64,000 bases of DNA from Dipteronia dyeriana (GCA_032871835.1 CM065303.1:25180001-25244000), one strand, 5' to 3'. Counted from the stretch's first letter, positions 33,334-45,024 are shown. Numbers and translations: made by a program. The notes: generated by a model from the sequence alone, not told the origin.

Positions 33334-33688
33334 CACTTGGAGATGAATTCTCATGCATTGGTTTGGAAATAACATGTTTTGGAATATGCATGATTGGAAA
33401 CTATCTCTATGTAATTTGCATTCTAGTGTGAATTATGTTTGTGTATGTATATGTTTGTATAACATGGATATTGAACTTGGATTTAGTCTTAAATCATTCT
33501 TGATTGAGTTCCGGTCATTTCGGTTACTCATACTATTGATTTCAAGTTCAAAGTCAAAAGATACTACACTTTCAACTCATGTTTCATACATTGTCTTTGT
33601 CTTCGTATATCAAGTCGAATTATTATATTCTGGGTTGAGTATCTTAAATATCCATGTTCGTGTGAGAGTTATAGTTCGTAATCCGTAA

Positions 33689-33925
33689 ATGGATTCGAAT
33701 TCCGAGTTCGAAGGCCTGAGAACGGTCGAAGAACGCGAGGGAAGTGAGAGAGGAATGCACCATGGCCAAAAGGACATGGAGGTGTGCATGCCCGAGATGG
33801 CGCGTGGCCAGCTCGGCCGCACAACCTTGCTGCCCCGAGATGCCCACGTGCCATCTTGGGGGAGCACTTCCAAAGGAGGGCAAAATGGTCTTTTCATCTT
33901 TCTTCTTTCCCACTCCTTTATAAAC
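33689..33925 (+). promoter_or_regulatory. GC-rich upstream block and TATA box of the S LTR
   Basis: About 200 bp of CpG-rich DNA (33689-33890; words such as AACGGTCGAAGAACGCGAGG and GCTCGGCCGC) stands out from the AT-rich LTR. It is followed 30 bases later by CCTTTATAAAC (33915-33925). The identical arrangement is at 41700-41935. This is the probable U3 enhancer and core promoter. The open frames over the block on both strands follow from its lack of stop codons. Confidence 0.6.
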
Positions 33926-34855
33926 TTTTTCCCTCTCACATTTCATTAAAAGAAGAAATTCAAATCAAGTGTGCAGAATTTTCTCTCTAAATTTTCACAC
34001 CTTTCAAACACCATAACTTCTTCATTTGAACTCCGATTTGAGTGATTTTAAGTTGAGAGTGTTCATCTATTCATCCTCCATCTTTTCTCTGAATGTTTGA
34101 GTTAATTTTGTTGCTGTCTTTGGTGTCTAATCAAACAAAAATAGGACTGCACCTAGATCAACAAAGGTATTGATTTTCTCTCTAAGTTTTCTTTTAAAAC
34201 TTGGTCAATTGCCTTGGGTTTTCTTCTTATACATATATTTGTATATTGTGAGTGTTTTGATTTGTGTTTTGAACACTTTCTAAGCTAGATTAAATTTCAA
34301 TTGAAATCATACATGTTGAGTTAGATTTTGATTTTGCCTATGTTATCACATGTTTGAGATTGTATTGTGCTAGCATTGATTCTAGGACTATTTTGTGATC
34401 TTTGATTGATTGATTTTGTGGAAAATTGTTCATCACATGATTAAGGTCTCTTGGCCAAAATTCTCACATAATACATGTGCTTATGTTCTTTTGAGCTATT
34501 CATGTGATTTGTTGAATCTATGATTAGAAATATGCTCTAGAACTTATGCTTAGATCTATTTGACATTGTCATATGATTTTAGCATGTTTTAGATTTTTGT
34601 GATTTAAACATGACCTTGTGATTTGTTGATCATATATTGTGATTCAAGTTTAGATATATGCATGAATCTAGTTTGTGATTAATGTTGATGATATCTTACA
34701 TAAGCTAGATTGACTACTCATGCATGATGAACTAGACTATATGTGATTTGTGCATTCATGCTCATGTTTAGTATTTTCCATAGGATGTTTTGATCATAGC
34801 ATTCTATGTTGCGTGCTTGTTTGTATTTTGCATTCATGATCACCTAGATGCCTTG

Positions 34856-35156
34856 TGAGAAGGAAGTCTTGATAATAGGTGTGAGACCTATGGTGTTGAG
34901 CAGGAAGTCTTGGCAAGAGGTGTGAAGCCTCAAATTGTCGAGCAAGGAAGTCTTGGCTAGAGGTGTGAAGCCTTGGATAGTCGAGCAAGAAGTCTTGCCT
35001 AGAGTTGGGAGAACTCGGATAGGTGAGCAAGGAAGTCTTGACTAGAGTCGGGAAGACTCGGATAGTTGAGCAAGAAGTCTTGCCTTGGGTTGTGAAGATC
35101 CGGATAAGGTGAGAAAGGAAGTCTTGACAAGAGGTGTGAAGCCTCAGATTGTTGAG
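34856..35156 (+). repeat. 43-bp minisatellite in the 5' LTR of S, seven units
   Basis: Units of 42-44 bp begin (A)GGAAGTCTTG and end GTTGAG or similar. There are seven here and six in the 3' LTR; the missing one is the third. The minus-strand frames across it are artefacts. Confidence 0.88.
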
Positions 35157-35614
35157 TATAGGGCGACAACTTCTAGAGTAGGATAGGAGGGTAGTTTCTA
35201 GGTGAAGAGGTCACTTGAGAAATTGTATTTGTCTTATCTACTAGTGGATTTTGTTTGTCGGTGGCTGCTAGCCCGTGGATGTTTCCTCTTCGGAGGTTTA
35301 CCACGTTATATCTTGTGTCAACTTTTCTCCATCCCTATCTCTCTAATATTTGTATTGTGGATAGAACTCTTTATGTATGTTGACTTCCTCTTTATAATAT
35401 AGATTGTGTATGTGTTACAATTACTTGTTTGTATCACACTTTACTTGTGTTTATATATTGATTAATTGTCTTTAATTAATATATATATTGTGATACAAGC
35501 AATCTAAAGGGACAAGCTTTTGTTTGTTTCTAAGGGAGTCGAAAAAGGTGCCTAACATATTCACCCCCCCCTCTAGGTTAGCCTTGAGCATTTAACCGTG
35601 ATTGTATTTTCATT

Positions 35615-35626
35615 TGGTATTAAAGC
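35615..35626 (+). other. primer-binding site of element S, two mismatches
   Basis: TGGTATTAAAGC two bases after the LTR corresponds to the standard TGGTATCAGAGC (initiator Met-tRNA) with C-to-T and G-to-A changes. Confidence 0.8.
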
Positions 35627-35696
35627 AAGACACTAGATTGCACTTAGTGTGAGTCCGGGGTGATACTTTCACGGTTTTTGTAAGGCGCTTGAAGTC

Positions 35697-37751
35697 ATGG
35701 GTTTACAAGATGATGTAATGGCGGAAGGAGCCTCAAATACTAGGCCACCATTACTTCGTGGCACTAACTATGGGTATTGAAAGTTGAGGATGAAAGCCTA
35801 CATCTGCTCTATTGATGAAAGGGCTTGGATGGTAGTGGAAGAAGGTTATAGTCCTCCTACCAAGGTTTTAGAGGATGGAACCATAATACTCAAGCCAATG
35901 AGTGAATGGACAACAAATGAGTTTGAGGTTGCAAAATGACACCATCGTGCTATGAATGCCATCTTTGGAGGAGTTGATGGGCATCAATTCTCCTACATCC
36001 AAAATCTTGAATCCACAAAGGAAGCTTGGGATACTCTCCATGTTACTAATGAAGGAACCTTAGCGATAAAGAAATCGAGGCTTCAAATGTTGGCATCACA
36101 ATTTGAAGGTTTAAGTATGGGTGAGAAAGAAAAGTTTGAAGACTTCCAATTCCGGCTTCTTAATATAGCTAACCAATGTCAAGCACTTGGAGTACCTATC
36201 TCAAAAGAGCGTTTAAATTGGAAAATTATTAGGTCTCTTCCTAAGAGATTTAAATCAAAGGTGATGACCATTGAGGAAAGCAAGGATGTGGATAGTATGA
36301 ATATTGATGAGTTGCTTGGGTCTCTCCAAATTTATGAGATGTGCTTGAAGCCAAAGATCAAGAGTAAGGGAATTGCTCTCAATGATATTGAGGAGAAGAG
36401 TGATGATGAAAATGAAGAAATGGAACTCTTGGTTAGAAGGTTCAAGAAGTTTCTAAAGGAGAATGCCAAGCCCAAATGCATGTCTTCTAAGGAAAAAGGA
36501 GTCAAGAGAACATCATCTCCAAGGATTTTGAAGAATAGTCAAGCCATGAACAAGAAAGAGGTTCAATGCTATAATTGTCAAGGTTTTGGTCACTTTGCTA
36601 GTGAGTGTACCAAGAAGCCATCTAAGAAAGACAAGAAAGGCAAAGTGTTGGCGGCTACTTGGAGTGATGATAATTCTAGTGACAATGAGAGCTCTAGTAG
36701 TGAATCTTCAAGTGATGAAGAGTTGGTGAGCAACTTTGTAGCTCTAACGGCTTCTCATTCTTCACTAGATGTTGGTAGTACAATATCTTTGAACAAGAAC
36801 CTTGATGCAAATCATGATGGATGCTCTAGTTCCATTCCTACTAATCTTGAGTTGTTGAAAAAGATAGAAAAGCTTGAAGAAGCTAGAGACAATGCTCAAA
36901 GAGAATTAGTTGAGAATGATGATTTGATCTAGAAGAAACTAGATGAGTTTGTGGTTGTTACTCATAGACTTCTTGGTGAAAAAGGTGATATTATGAAGAA
37001 GTTTAAAGAACTTGAAATGATTAACCTTGAGAAGGATAATGTTATATCTTCTTTGAAGAAGAGAGAACAAGAATTGATGGAAGAGATAGACACGGCTAAG
37101 TAGGCTATCAAGGATTTAGTGAATGATTCGATTAGTGTGTTTAGTGTTAGGAATCTTGTTAACTCTCATAGTGGTGAAGACGACTTGGTAGTTGAAGATG
37201 AGCTCTTGGAAGCACCACTTCCTACACACTTTGATGAAGTCATGATTGATAAGAAACCACATAAGAAGAGAAGATCAAAAACTAAAAAGAAGTTAGCGAA
37301 CAATGTATCTTTGCAAACTCCTAGTGAAGCTAGTTCAACTCCAAAAGGTACATTCTCATCTTTTATTCCAATTTGCCATTATTGCAACACAATAGGTCAC
37401 ATTAAGCCTAGGTGTTATAAATATATTGAAAAATGAAAATTAGGAAATGAATCTAGGGATAAGGAGATTAAACTTCAACTTGAACATGCTAAGGCCTAGA
37501 AAGTTGAGAAACATGATAATTTTTCTAAGCATGAGAAAAAGTTGTGGAGTAGAAAGAATTCTAATCTTGTTCAACTTGACAAAGCTTATGTTGAAAATGT
37601 TAAGGAAGAGTGTGTTAATGATATTCTTGTTAATCAAGTCATTGAAGGACTTTACTCTAGATTTAACATTGTTGTCAAGGATGATATTGGAAATGTTTGT
37701 GTAGGTACACTCAAGAACAAGTGGTTCAAGGGTGAGTGCTCTTATCACTAA
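35697..37751 (+). pseudogene. gag-like polyprotein of element S, one frame with six stop codons
   Basis: A single 685-codon frame from ATG 35697 to TAA 37749-37751 without any frameshift. It is interrupted at 35778 (TGA), 35937 (TGA), 36930 (TAG), 37101 (TAG), 37434 (TGA) and 37497 (TAG). The order is: RPPLLRGTNYG opening (residues about 19-29); UBN2-type capsid region (RLQMLASQFEGLSM, FEDFQFRLLNIANQC); zinc knuckle CYNCQGFGHFASEC (near 36570-36610); acidic Ser-rich linker; coiled coil (about 36850-37110); second knuckle CHYCNTIGHIKPRC (37374-37415). It would package element RNA. The longest open part is 35952-36932. The start was chosen because it gives the usual N-terminus of the family. 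Confidence 0.87.
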
Positions 37752-39433
37752 TATAAGAAGCACATGTGAGATAGCTTTGAGGCTATATATCAATTGTGTT
37801 GAGAATTCTTGCTTGCTAGCTTTGAATACTCCATGTATTGATATGAACTTGGTTATCTCATATCATGATTGTTATGATGGTTAAAATTTGTTGATTAACT
37901 TTGAAGAAGTTCTTTTGTTATATGTTTTTGATTGAGTTGAGATATTATGCTTTTTATACTCTTGTTGTGAAACATCGTCAACTTGGTGTCATGAGGACAT
38001 TCAAGGCAAGAGTGCTCATAAAAAGGGCGGAAGTATGATATTCGATGAATATAATGTGCAAAAAGATATCTCTATACTCTTATGCATATTCTCTTAGATA
38101 TTCATCTTTTTGACTCCATTTTTGACATACATCTCATAACATGTCAAATTAGAGAATTTTGTATAGTATATATATGGTTCTCATTGACATTTGCTATTTT
38201 AGGATCTAATAGTGATATTGTTCACATTGATCTTAACTTTGATGATTGTTTGTGTTTGGTATATTGAGTGGCATTACTTTTGAAAATATGAGCTTCATAT
38301 TCTTTGAAAGTTACTCATTAGAGAAGTAATGATCTTGAATAAGTCTCTACTTATTGCTCTTAGATCATGTGCTTATGAGCCATAAAATCTTGGTTTTCTA
38401 AAAATTGCACCTTGCTTCTCTTATATGTTTTGCTAGTAGGTTGAGTTTACTAATATGTAAACATTGGATACATCTTGAAGTTTTTGTGCTTAAGTACATT
38501 TAAAATGACCTATGGTTAGTATCCATTTTGCTTCGGCAATTACATAGAACTAAACGAGCACCTTCATGAAAAGGGCTACACACCTTGGTTGTGAAAGCTA
38601 CCCAATGTTGGAAAGAGCTACACCATTGTGATGAGTGAAAGCCGTCATGAAGTGAATTTTTGTTTATGTAAAAAAAATGGAAAAATCAAAGAAGTGTTGA
38701 AATGAAATCAATAAAAAAAAATCTTTGATTCAAAGCCTGAAAAAAAAGGAGGAAGGCTTAAAAAAGAGTTTAGTTGAAAATCAAATGAGCTCGAGTTGAA
38801 AAACAGAAATGGGATGACGAGCCACATGCACACACAGGCTTATATGTTGAAAATCTATTATCTTAAAAGCAAAAATTCCGGATGATAATCAGTTTGACTT
38901 TTTATGGAAAAAGCTTAAGATGAATAGTTGTTGGAAATTGTTTGCATATTGATTATCAAACTACTTCTTTATATATATTTGAAGCATATCTCTCACACAA
39001 ACTTTGTTTATGAGTATGATGATATCTTTGCAATTGTTGAAGAATTATGAGAGAACTTGAAAAATCTTTGTGTATCTCTCTTAGCATATGAAGCTTATTT
39101 TGTTGATATTTCTTCAAATTGCTTGAATGTGTGATTGTATGAATTTCCTTGTGAACCTTATGCTATCATGAATCTTAGTCATGGCATTTATCAAGGGGGA
39201 GCATTGTATGCTAGATATTGTTCTCTTTTATGATATGTTCACATGCTTCATTTTGTTACATGTTGGCATATTTTGACTTAATGATACTTGTAAGATATTA
39301 CTCATTATCTTTGTCTTGCATGATGATTCATTCTTAAGTCATATGTCATTGTTTTATATATTTGTGACTAATAAGCTTGTTTTGTCTTTCACTCACTTTT
39401 GTATGTTTATAGCATCTTATTTCACAAGAACAA
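37752..39433 (+). other. non-coding interior of element S where pol would be expected
   Basis: No protease, integrase, RT or RNase H motif in any frame. AT-rich. It contains one purine tract, AAGGGGGAGCA (about 39196-39206), of the type that recurs before the 3' LTR. Confidence 0.65.
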
Positions 39434-40492
39434 ATGGGAAGAACTAAAGTTACTGGAAGTGGAAATCAATTTAATCCCATTGTGAAAGCCAAGTCAACCT
39501 CAAAGAGATCCAAAGCTTCAAGGTCGAAGGATTTAGGGATCTTTGCAATTAAGAATATATTTCAAGATAGAGGCATTAACTTAGGTAAATGTAAAGATTC
39601 TTATGTTCTTAAATGCATTAAGGATAGAAATTGGGAATCATGGGTGAGCATGCTAGGAATAGTGAATGACACTATTGTTAGAGAATTTTATCATGAATAT
39701 AGAGAGAGTGCCACCTTATTGGATGCTTTGATGGATGTTAGGGGTGTTGTGTTTAGAGTTAACCCGGTAAACATTAACAAGTTTCTTGGGCTATCTAGTG
39801 ATATGGATTCAAACTTTCTAGATGTTGATATCATTAAGAATCTTAATATCATAGATAGAACTCTATGTGACAATGCTTCTTTTGAGTGGAAAGGTAGAGC
39901 ATATATTAGTCAACATGAGTTAACTAAGGCAAGTGCATTTTGACATCTTTTCATTTACACAAATATTATTGGATCATCGAATTCAACCGAGTTGAATAAA
40001 GACAAGATCAAAATAGTATATGCCTTAGTGACTAATCAACTTATAAACCTTGGGGATTTGCTTATGTTTTATTTGGATAATGCGGCTTTCTCAACTAGAG
40101 GAGATAAGAAGATTGCATTACCGAGGTTTATAACTTCTTTGTGTTTAGCTCGTGGTGTTCAAAGTAGTGGAGATGATATGTTGGTACAACCCTTGGAAAA
40201 GCATAGTGATAAACGTGTGTCATACATGTCATATAAGGATAAGGGTAAGACATGTGATACTTTTGGACTTTTTAGTTCACAAGTTGATTTTCAAGTGACT
40301 AACATAAACATTCTTCCGTATTGGGCTTTGCATTTGAAGAAGAAGGTTGATGAGCTTAGTGATATAGTTGAAAAACAAGATGCTAGAATAAAAGAGATGG
40401 AGGAGTGTATTGCATCAAGTTCAAGACCACCTCTCAAGCATTATGTTAGGTCAACTACACTCACATCTTTCTTTGGTGGATCTAGTAGCTAG
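39434..40492 (+). pseudogene. extra ORF of element S (env-like position, plant retrotransposon-associated domain), one internal stop
   Basis: A 353-codon frame from ATG 39434 to TAG 40490-40492, broken only by TGA at 39941-39943. The N-terminus is Lys/Ser-rich and basic (residues 1-35). The middle holds ESWVSMLGIVNDTIVREFYH, VRGVVFRVNPVNINKFLGLS and, after the stop, IVYALVTNQLINLGDLLMF. This pattern (W..., V.EFY, RG..F....IN..LGL) resembles the plant domain often annotated as putative plant transposon protein. A short coiled coil (KKVDELSDIVEKQDARIKEMEE) lies near the C-terminus. No signal peptide or membrane segment is seen, so a true envelope role is not supported. The function is unknown. 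Confidence 0.72.
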
Positions 40493-40949
40493 TATTTGAG
40501 TCTCATGGTATGTTTCTTACCTTTTGGCATAATTTCATATCAAAAAGGGGGAGAAAGAGTTGTTTATGAATTGCTAGTTACTTAGTTTCCTTTTTATATT
40601 GTTTTTGTGAACTTTTGGACTTTCAATAGCTTGTAATACTTGGTCTTAAGATTTGGTTAAGAATTCTTGTATTTTGCATGTATTGAGGGGGAGATACATG
40701 TATTTATGGTCTTAATTGTATATTCTTATCATTATTATATGTTGCCATTTGTTGTTTTTCTCTTGTATATGCATTGTGTTTTGAGATGATTTGTAGGTTG
40801 CTTCAAGAGAAGATCAAGATGAAGTTCAAGAGTTGGTGAAGATTAGTTATAGGAATCTTACTCATTGTAATGTGAGGGAGTGATTTTGTGACCTATCTTC
40901 ATTTTTATATTTGTAGTAAATGTGTAGGTGTTTTGACATGGAATTTGCC
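40493..40949 (+). other. 3' untranslated zone of S with repeated purine tracts
   Basis: Contains AAAAAGGGGGAGAAAGAG (about 40541) and GAGGGGGAGATA (about 40685) ahead of the real polypurine tract. Multiple such tracts are reported for Sireviruses. Confidence 0.6.
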
Positions 40950-40960
40950 AAAGGGGGAGA
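40950..40960 (+). other. polypurine tract of element S
   Basis: AAAGGGGGAGA, one base before the 3' LTR start. Confidence 0.88.
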
Positions 40961-40961
40961 T

Positions 40962-43581
40962 TGTTAGGTTTTAGTTTGTGTTGGCATGAATTCCATATCA
41001 AAATGATGTTTACTTGTAATGACTTAGTTGTTTAGGTTCATGATGATTCAAGCTTCAAGGAAGAAGAAACAACAAGTCAAAGCAAGTTCTAAGTCTTCAA
41101 AGAGAAATAATGCAATTTGGTTCTACAAAGGTATACTAAGACCTTATCTTTCTCTTACAAGGCTTAGGCACACACACACATATCATACATTTGTGTCCAT
41201 GCATAGTTGTGCACCTTTAAAGGCACACACACACATATCATAAATTTGTGTCCCTGCATCGTTGTGCACCTTTATAGGTACACACATACAATTTATTCAT
41301 ATGTATCCCTGCATCGTTGTGCACCATGTATAACACATTCACACACTTGGAGATGAATGCTAATGCATTGGTTTGGAAATAACATGTTTTGGAATATGCA
41401 TGATTGGAAACTATCTCTATGTAGTTTGCATTCTAGTGTGAATTGTGTTTGTGTGTGTATATGTTTGTATAACATGGATATTGAACTTGGATTTAGTCTT
41501 AAATCATTCTTGATTGAGTTCCGGTCATTTCGGTTACTCATACTATTGATTTCAAGTTCAAAGTCAAAAGATACTAAACTTTCAACTCATGTTTCATACA
41601 TTGTCTTTGTCTTCGTATATCGAGTCGAATTATTATATTCTGGGTTGAGTATCTTATATGACCATGTCCGTGTGAGAGTTATGGTTTGTAATCAGCAAAC
41701 GGATTTAAATTCTGAGTTCGAAGGACGGAGAACGGTCGAAGAACGCGAGGGAAGCGCGAGGGGAATGCACCATGGCCAAAAGGCCATGGAGGTGTGCATG
41801 CCCGAGATGGTGTGTGGCCATCTCAGCCGCACAACCTTTCTTCCCCGAGATGCCCACGTGCCATGTCGGGGGAGAACTTCCAAAGGAGGGCAAAATGGTC
41901 TTTTCATCTTTCTTCTTTCCCACTCCTTTATAAACTTTTTCCCTCTCACATTTCATTAAAAGAAGAAATTCAAATCAAGTGTGCATAATTTTCTCTCTAA
42001 ATTTTCTCACCTTCCAAACACCATAACTTCTTCATTTGAACTCTGGTTTGAGTGATTCGAAGTTGAGAGTGTTCATCTGTTCGTCCTTCATATTTTCTCT
42101 GAAGGTTTGAGTTAATTTTGCTGCTGTTTTTGGTGCCTAATCATACAAAAACGGGATTGCACCTAGATCAACTAAGGTATTGATTTTCTCTCTAAGTTTT
42201 CATTTAAAACTTGGTCAATTGTCTTGGGTTTTCTTCTTCTACATATATTTGTATGTTGTGAGTGTTTTGATTTGTGTTTTGAACACTTTCAAAGCTAGAT
42301 TGAATTTCTATTGAAAACATACATGTTGAATTAGGTTTTGATTTTACCTATGTTATCACATGTTTGGGATTGTATTGTGCTAGCTTTGATTCTAGGACTA
42401 TTTTGTGATCTTTGATTGATTGATTTTGTGAAAAATTGTTCATCACATGTATTAGGCTCTCTTGGCCGAAATTCTCACATAATACATGTGCTTATGTTCT
42501 TTTGAGGTATTCATGTGATTTGTTGAATCTATGATTAAGAATATGCTCTAGAACTTATGCTTAGATCTATTTGACATTGTCATATGATTTTAGCATGTTT
42601 TAGATTTTTGTGATTTAAACTTGACATTGTGATTTGTTGATCATATCTTGTGATTCAAGTTTAGATATATGCATGAATCTAGTTTGTGATTAATGTTGAT
42701 GATATCTTACATAATCTAGATTGACTACTCATGCATGATGAACTAGACTATATTTGATTTGTGCATTCATGCTCATGTCTAGTATTTTCCATTGGATGTT
42801 TTGATCATAGCATTCTATGTTGCGTGCTTGTTTGCGTTTTGCATTCATGATCACCTAGATGCCTTTTGAGAATGAAGTCTTGACAATAGGTGTGAGACCT
42901 ATGGTGTTGAGCAGGAAGTCTTGGCAAGAGGTGTGAAGCCTCGGATTGTCGAGCAAGAAGTCTTGCCTAGAGTTGGGAGAACTCGGATAGGTGAGCAAGG
43001 AAGTCTTGACTAGAGTCGGGAAGACTCGGATAGTTGAGCAATAAGTCTTGTCTTGGGTTGTGAAGATCCGGATAAGGTGAGCAAGGAAGTCTTGACAAGA
43101 GGTGTGAAGCCTCAGATTGTTGAGCATAGGGCGACAACTTCTAGAGTAGGATAAGAGGGTAGTTTCTAGGTGAAGAGGTCACTTGAGAGATTGTATTTGT
43201 CTTATCTACTAGTGGATTTTGTTTGCCGGTGGCTGCTAGCCCGTGGATGTTTCCTCTTCGAAGGTTTACCACGTTATATCTTGTGTCAACTTTTCTCTAT
43301 CCCTATCTCTCTAATATTTGTATTGTGGATAGAACTCTATATGTATGTTGACTTCCTCTTTATAATATAGATTGTGTATGTGTTACAATTACTTGTTTGT
43401 ATCACACTTTACTTGTGTTTATATATTGATTAATTGTCTTTAATTAATATATATATATTGTGATACAAGCAATCTAGAGGGACAAACTTTTGTTTGTTTC
43501 TAAGGGAGTCGAAAAAGGTGCCTAACCTATTCCCCCCCTCTCTAAGTTGGCCTTGAGCATTTAACCGTGATTGTATTTTCA
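40962..43581 (+). repeat. 3' LTR of element S
   Basis: 2620 bp, TGTTAGG...TTTTCA. Same features as the 5' LTR: 57-bp array 41166-41340, GC-rich block 41700-41890, TATA 41927-41935, minisatellite 42867-43124 with six units. A 200-codon frame at 41357-41959 is not conserved in the 5' LTR. Confidence 0.93.
42867..43124 (+). repeat. 43-bp minisatellite in the 3' LTR of S, six units
   Basis: Same array as 34856-35156 but lacking the third unit. Confidence 0.88.
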
Positions 43582-43586
43582 CAGTT
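43582..43586. repeat. target-site duplication of element S, right copy
   Basis: CAGTT, identical to 32949-32953. Confidence 0.93.
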
Positions 43587-44010
43587 TGCAACCTTTAAAG
43601 AAATTCGTGAGTGTTCTTTGTTAGTATTCCGAGCAATCTTTGAAAGAGTTTGAGTATTCAGGTTCTTTTTTGTTCAAAGAAGTTTCGAGACAGAGGTGAT
43701 TCTGGACTGTTTTATCCTGGGGACGACGTGACAACTTTGGAACTGCTTGCACAATCAAAACAGAGCCGTAAAATATCTTAAAGAGAGCGATATTGTCCGC
43801 GACTCAACCACTTTCCAGGTTTTTCTATTCTAATTATATTTTATGTTATTTAAAATATTTTTCAACAACAATATTGTTTTTTAAAACAATTTCTAGCAAC
43901 AATTTTTTTTTTTTTGAAAAACTTCCCATCAACTATTTGTATTAAAGAATTTTGCAACAACAATTTTAAGACGTTTCTTAATCTTTTTTAAATCAAAGGT
44001 TTTTTTTTCA
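43587..44010 (+). repeat. right part of the H LTR and its leader
   Basis: Continues the LTR cut at 32953. It includes GTGTTCTTTGTTAGTATTCC and a final TTTCAACA-type end near 43867 (boundary uncertain, could be up to about 43900). The primer-binding site is not recognisable. The leader up to the gag ATG is poly(T)-rich. Confidence 0.5.
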
Positions 44011-44490
44011 ATGGATTCTAAGTCATCTGACCTAAACCTACCATTCCGCTTTGAGGGTGTTCGATTTAAACGTTGGAGACAAAAAATTGCAGACAAAAAA
44101 TTGCTTTTTTATTTGACCACCAAGAAATTAGCCACTATTGGTAACACTAGAAAACCGGTTCTTCCTGAAAACCCAACCACTGAACAAACTTCAGCTCTAG
44201 AGAAATGGATTGCAAATGATTTTATTTTCAAAAATTACATTCTTAATGGTTTGTCTTGATTTATATGATTATTATACTACTTTTGATACCGCAAGAGATG
44301 TGTCTGAGTCACTTCAGAAAAAATATGATACTAAAGAGTCTGGAGCTAAATATTTTGTTGTTAACCTTTGCTTGAAGTATCAAATGACAGATGACAAGTC
44401 TGTAGAAGCTCAGTCACATGAGTTGCAGAAGATTGCCCATGAGATCACGTCTGAAGGTATAAATCTGGATGATCAATTCCAAGTAGTAGT
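44011..44490 (+). pseudogene. gag N-terminal half of copia element H
   Basis: ATG 44011 opens MDSKSSDLNLPFRFEGVRFK, then LEKWIANDFIFKNYILNGLS to a frameshift near 44250. The second frame carries QKKYDTKESGAKYFV, LCLKYQMTDDKSVEAQSHEL and DDQFQVVV up to 44490. This is the opening of the widespread plant Tork-type copia gag. It is cut by LTR B; the rest is at 47765-48318. Confidence 0.85.
44486..44490. repeat. degraded target-site duplication of solo LTR B, left copy
   Basis: GTAGT here corresponds to GCAAT at 47760-47764 (two transitions). Dropping the LTR and one copy leaves the H gag in one frame across the site, which supports the call. Confidence 0.55.
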
Positions 44491-45024
44491 TTTAGGGAAA
44501 AATCGGTTCAAAACACAGCGAAAGAGTAAAATTAGGGTTTGAAATATTAAAAAAAATCTCTTTAAAAGAAAGAACCTTAATCCTAGATTAATTGATATAT
44601 ATTAAAAGTACCGTACCTTTTTTTGTGACGATTGAACTAACGTCGAATTGAATCCGCAAGATCTTCCAATTCAATCACGAACGTGAATCTCCTAGGAGTG
44701 TGGGCTCTCTTTCTTTTAATTATATACCTGAGGATGGAAACAAACAAAATATTCTTCTTTATTAGTCACAATAATCCTCCAATATAAAACTCAAGAACGT
44801 CCGGTCACTTGTGAATTATCAATCTATTTGATTGAAACTCGCGTGAATCTTGATTCGGTGTTGTACACAAAACCTTTTGATGTAAAGGCTACTAGTGCAC
44901 TATCGAAAACAAAACGTTCCTCTTTTCTCTTCTCCTTGGCCGAATTCAATACACAATATCTATAAGTTGGATGAAGTTTTTTTTTATTTATAACTATAAA
45001 AAAAAAAACTTCTCACACCAAAAA

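Larger units (their letters stand above)
32954..35612 (+). repeat. 5' LTR of element S
   Basis: 2659 bp, TGTTAGG...TTTTCA. Contains a three-unit repeat of about 57 bp (33161-33333), a GC-rich block (33689-33890), a TATA box (33917) and a 43-bp minisatellite (34856-35156). It matches the 3' LTR almost base for base apart from one missing minisatellite unit. Confidence 0.93.
32954..43581 (+). mobile_element. Sirevirus-like copia element S: long LTRs, gag and an extra ORF, no pol
   Basis: A 10.6-kb element with LTRs of about 2.6 kb, CAGTT on both sides, a Met-tRNA-type primer site and a polypurine tract. The internal 5.3 kb carries a gag-like frame (35697-37751), a 1.7-kb non-coding stretch, a second ORF (39434-40492) and a zone with repeated AAGGGGGAGA tracts. 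No protease, integrase, RT or RNase H is present, so it could move only with proteins from a relative (TR-GAG-like organisation). Repeated purine tracts, long LTRs and an extra ORF before the 3' LTR fit the Sirevirus lineage. The LTRs are very similar by eye, so the insertion is fairly young. Confidence 0.88.

Noticed and set aside
34856..35156. Possible CRISPR-like array (regular repeats)
   Set aside because: Units are contiguous 43-bp tandem repeats without spacers, in a plant LTR.
39434..40492. Envelope protein
   Set aside because: No signal peptide, membrane segment or fusion-like region; only the position is env-like.
41357..41959. 200-codon frame inside the 3' LTR of S
   Set aside because: The same region in the 5' LTR (33353-33949) is broken by a stop. 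It spans repeats, promoter and TATA, so it is not a gene.
42855..43127. 90-codon minus-strand frame
   Set aside because: Translation of the 43-bp minisatellite.
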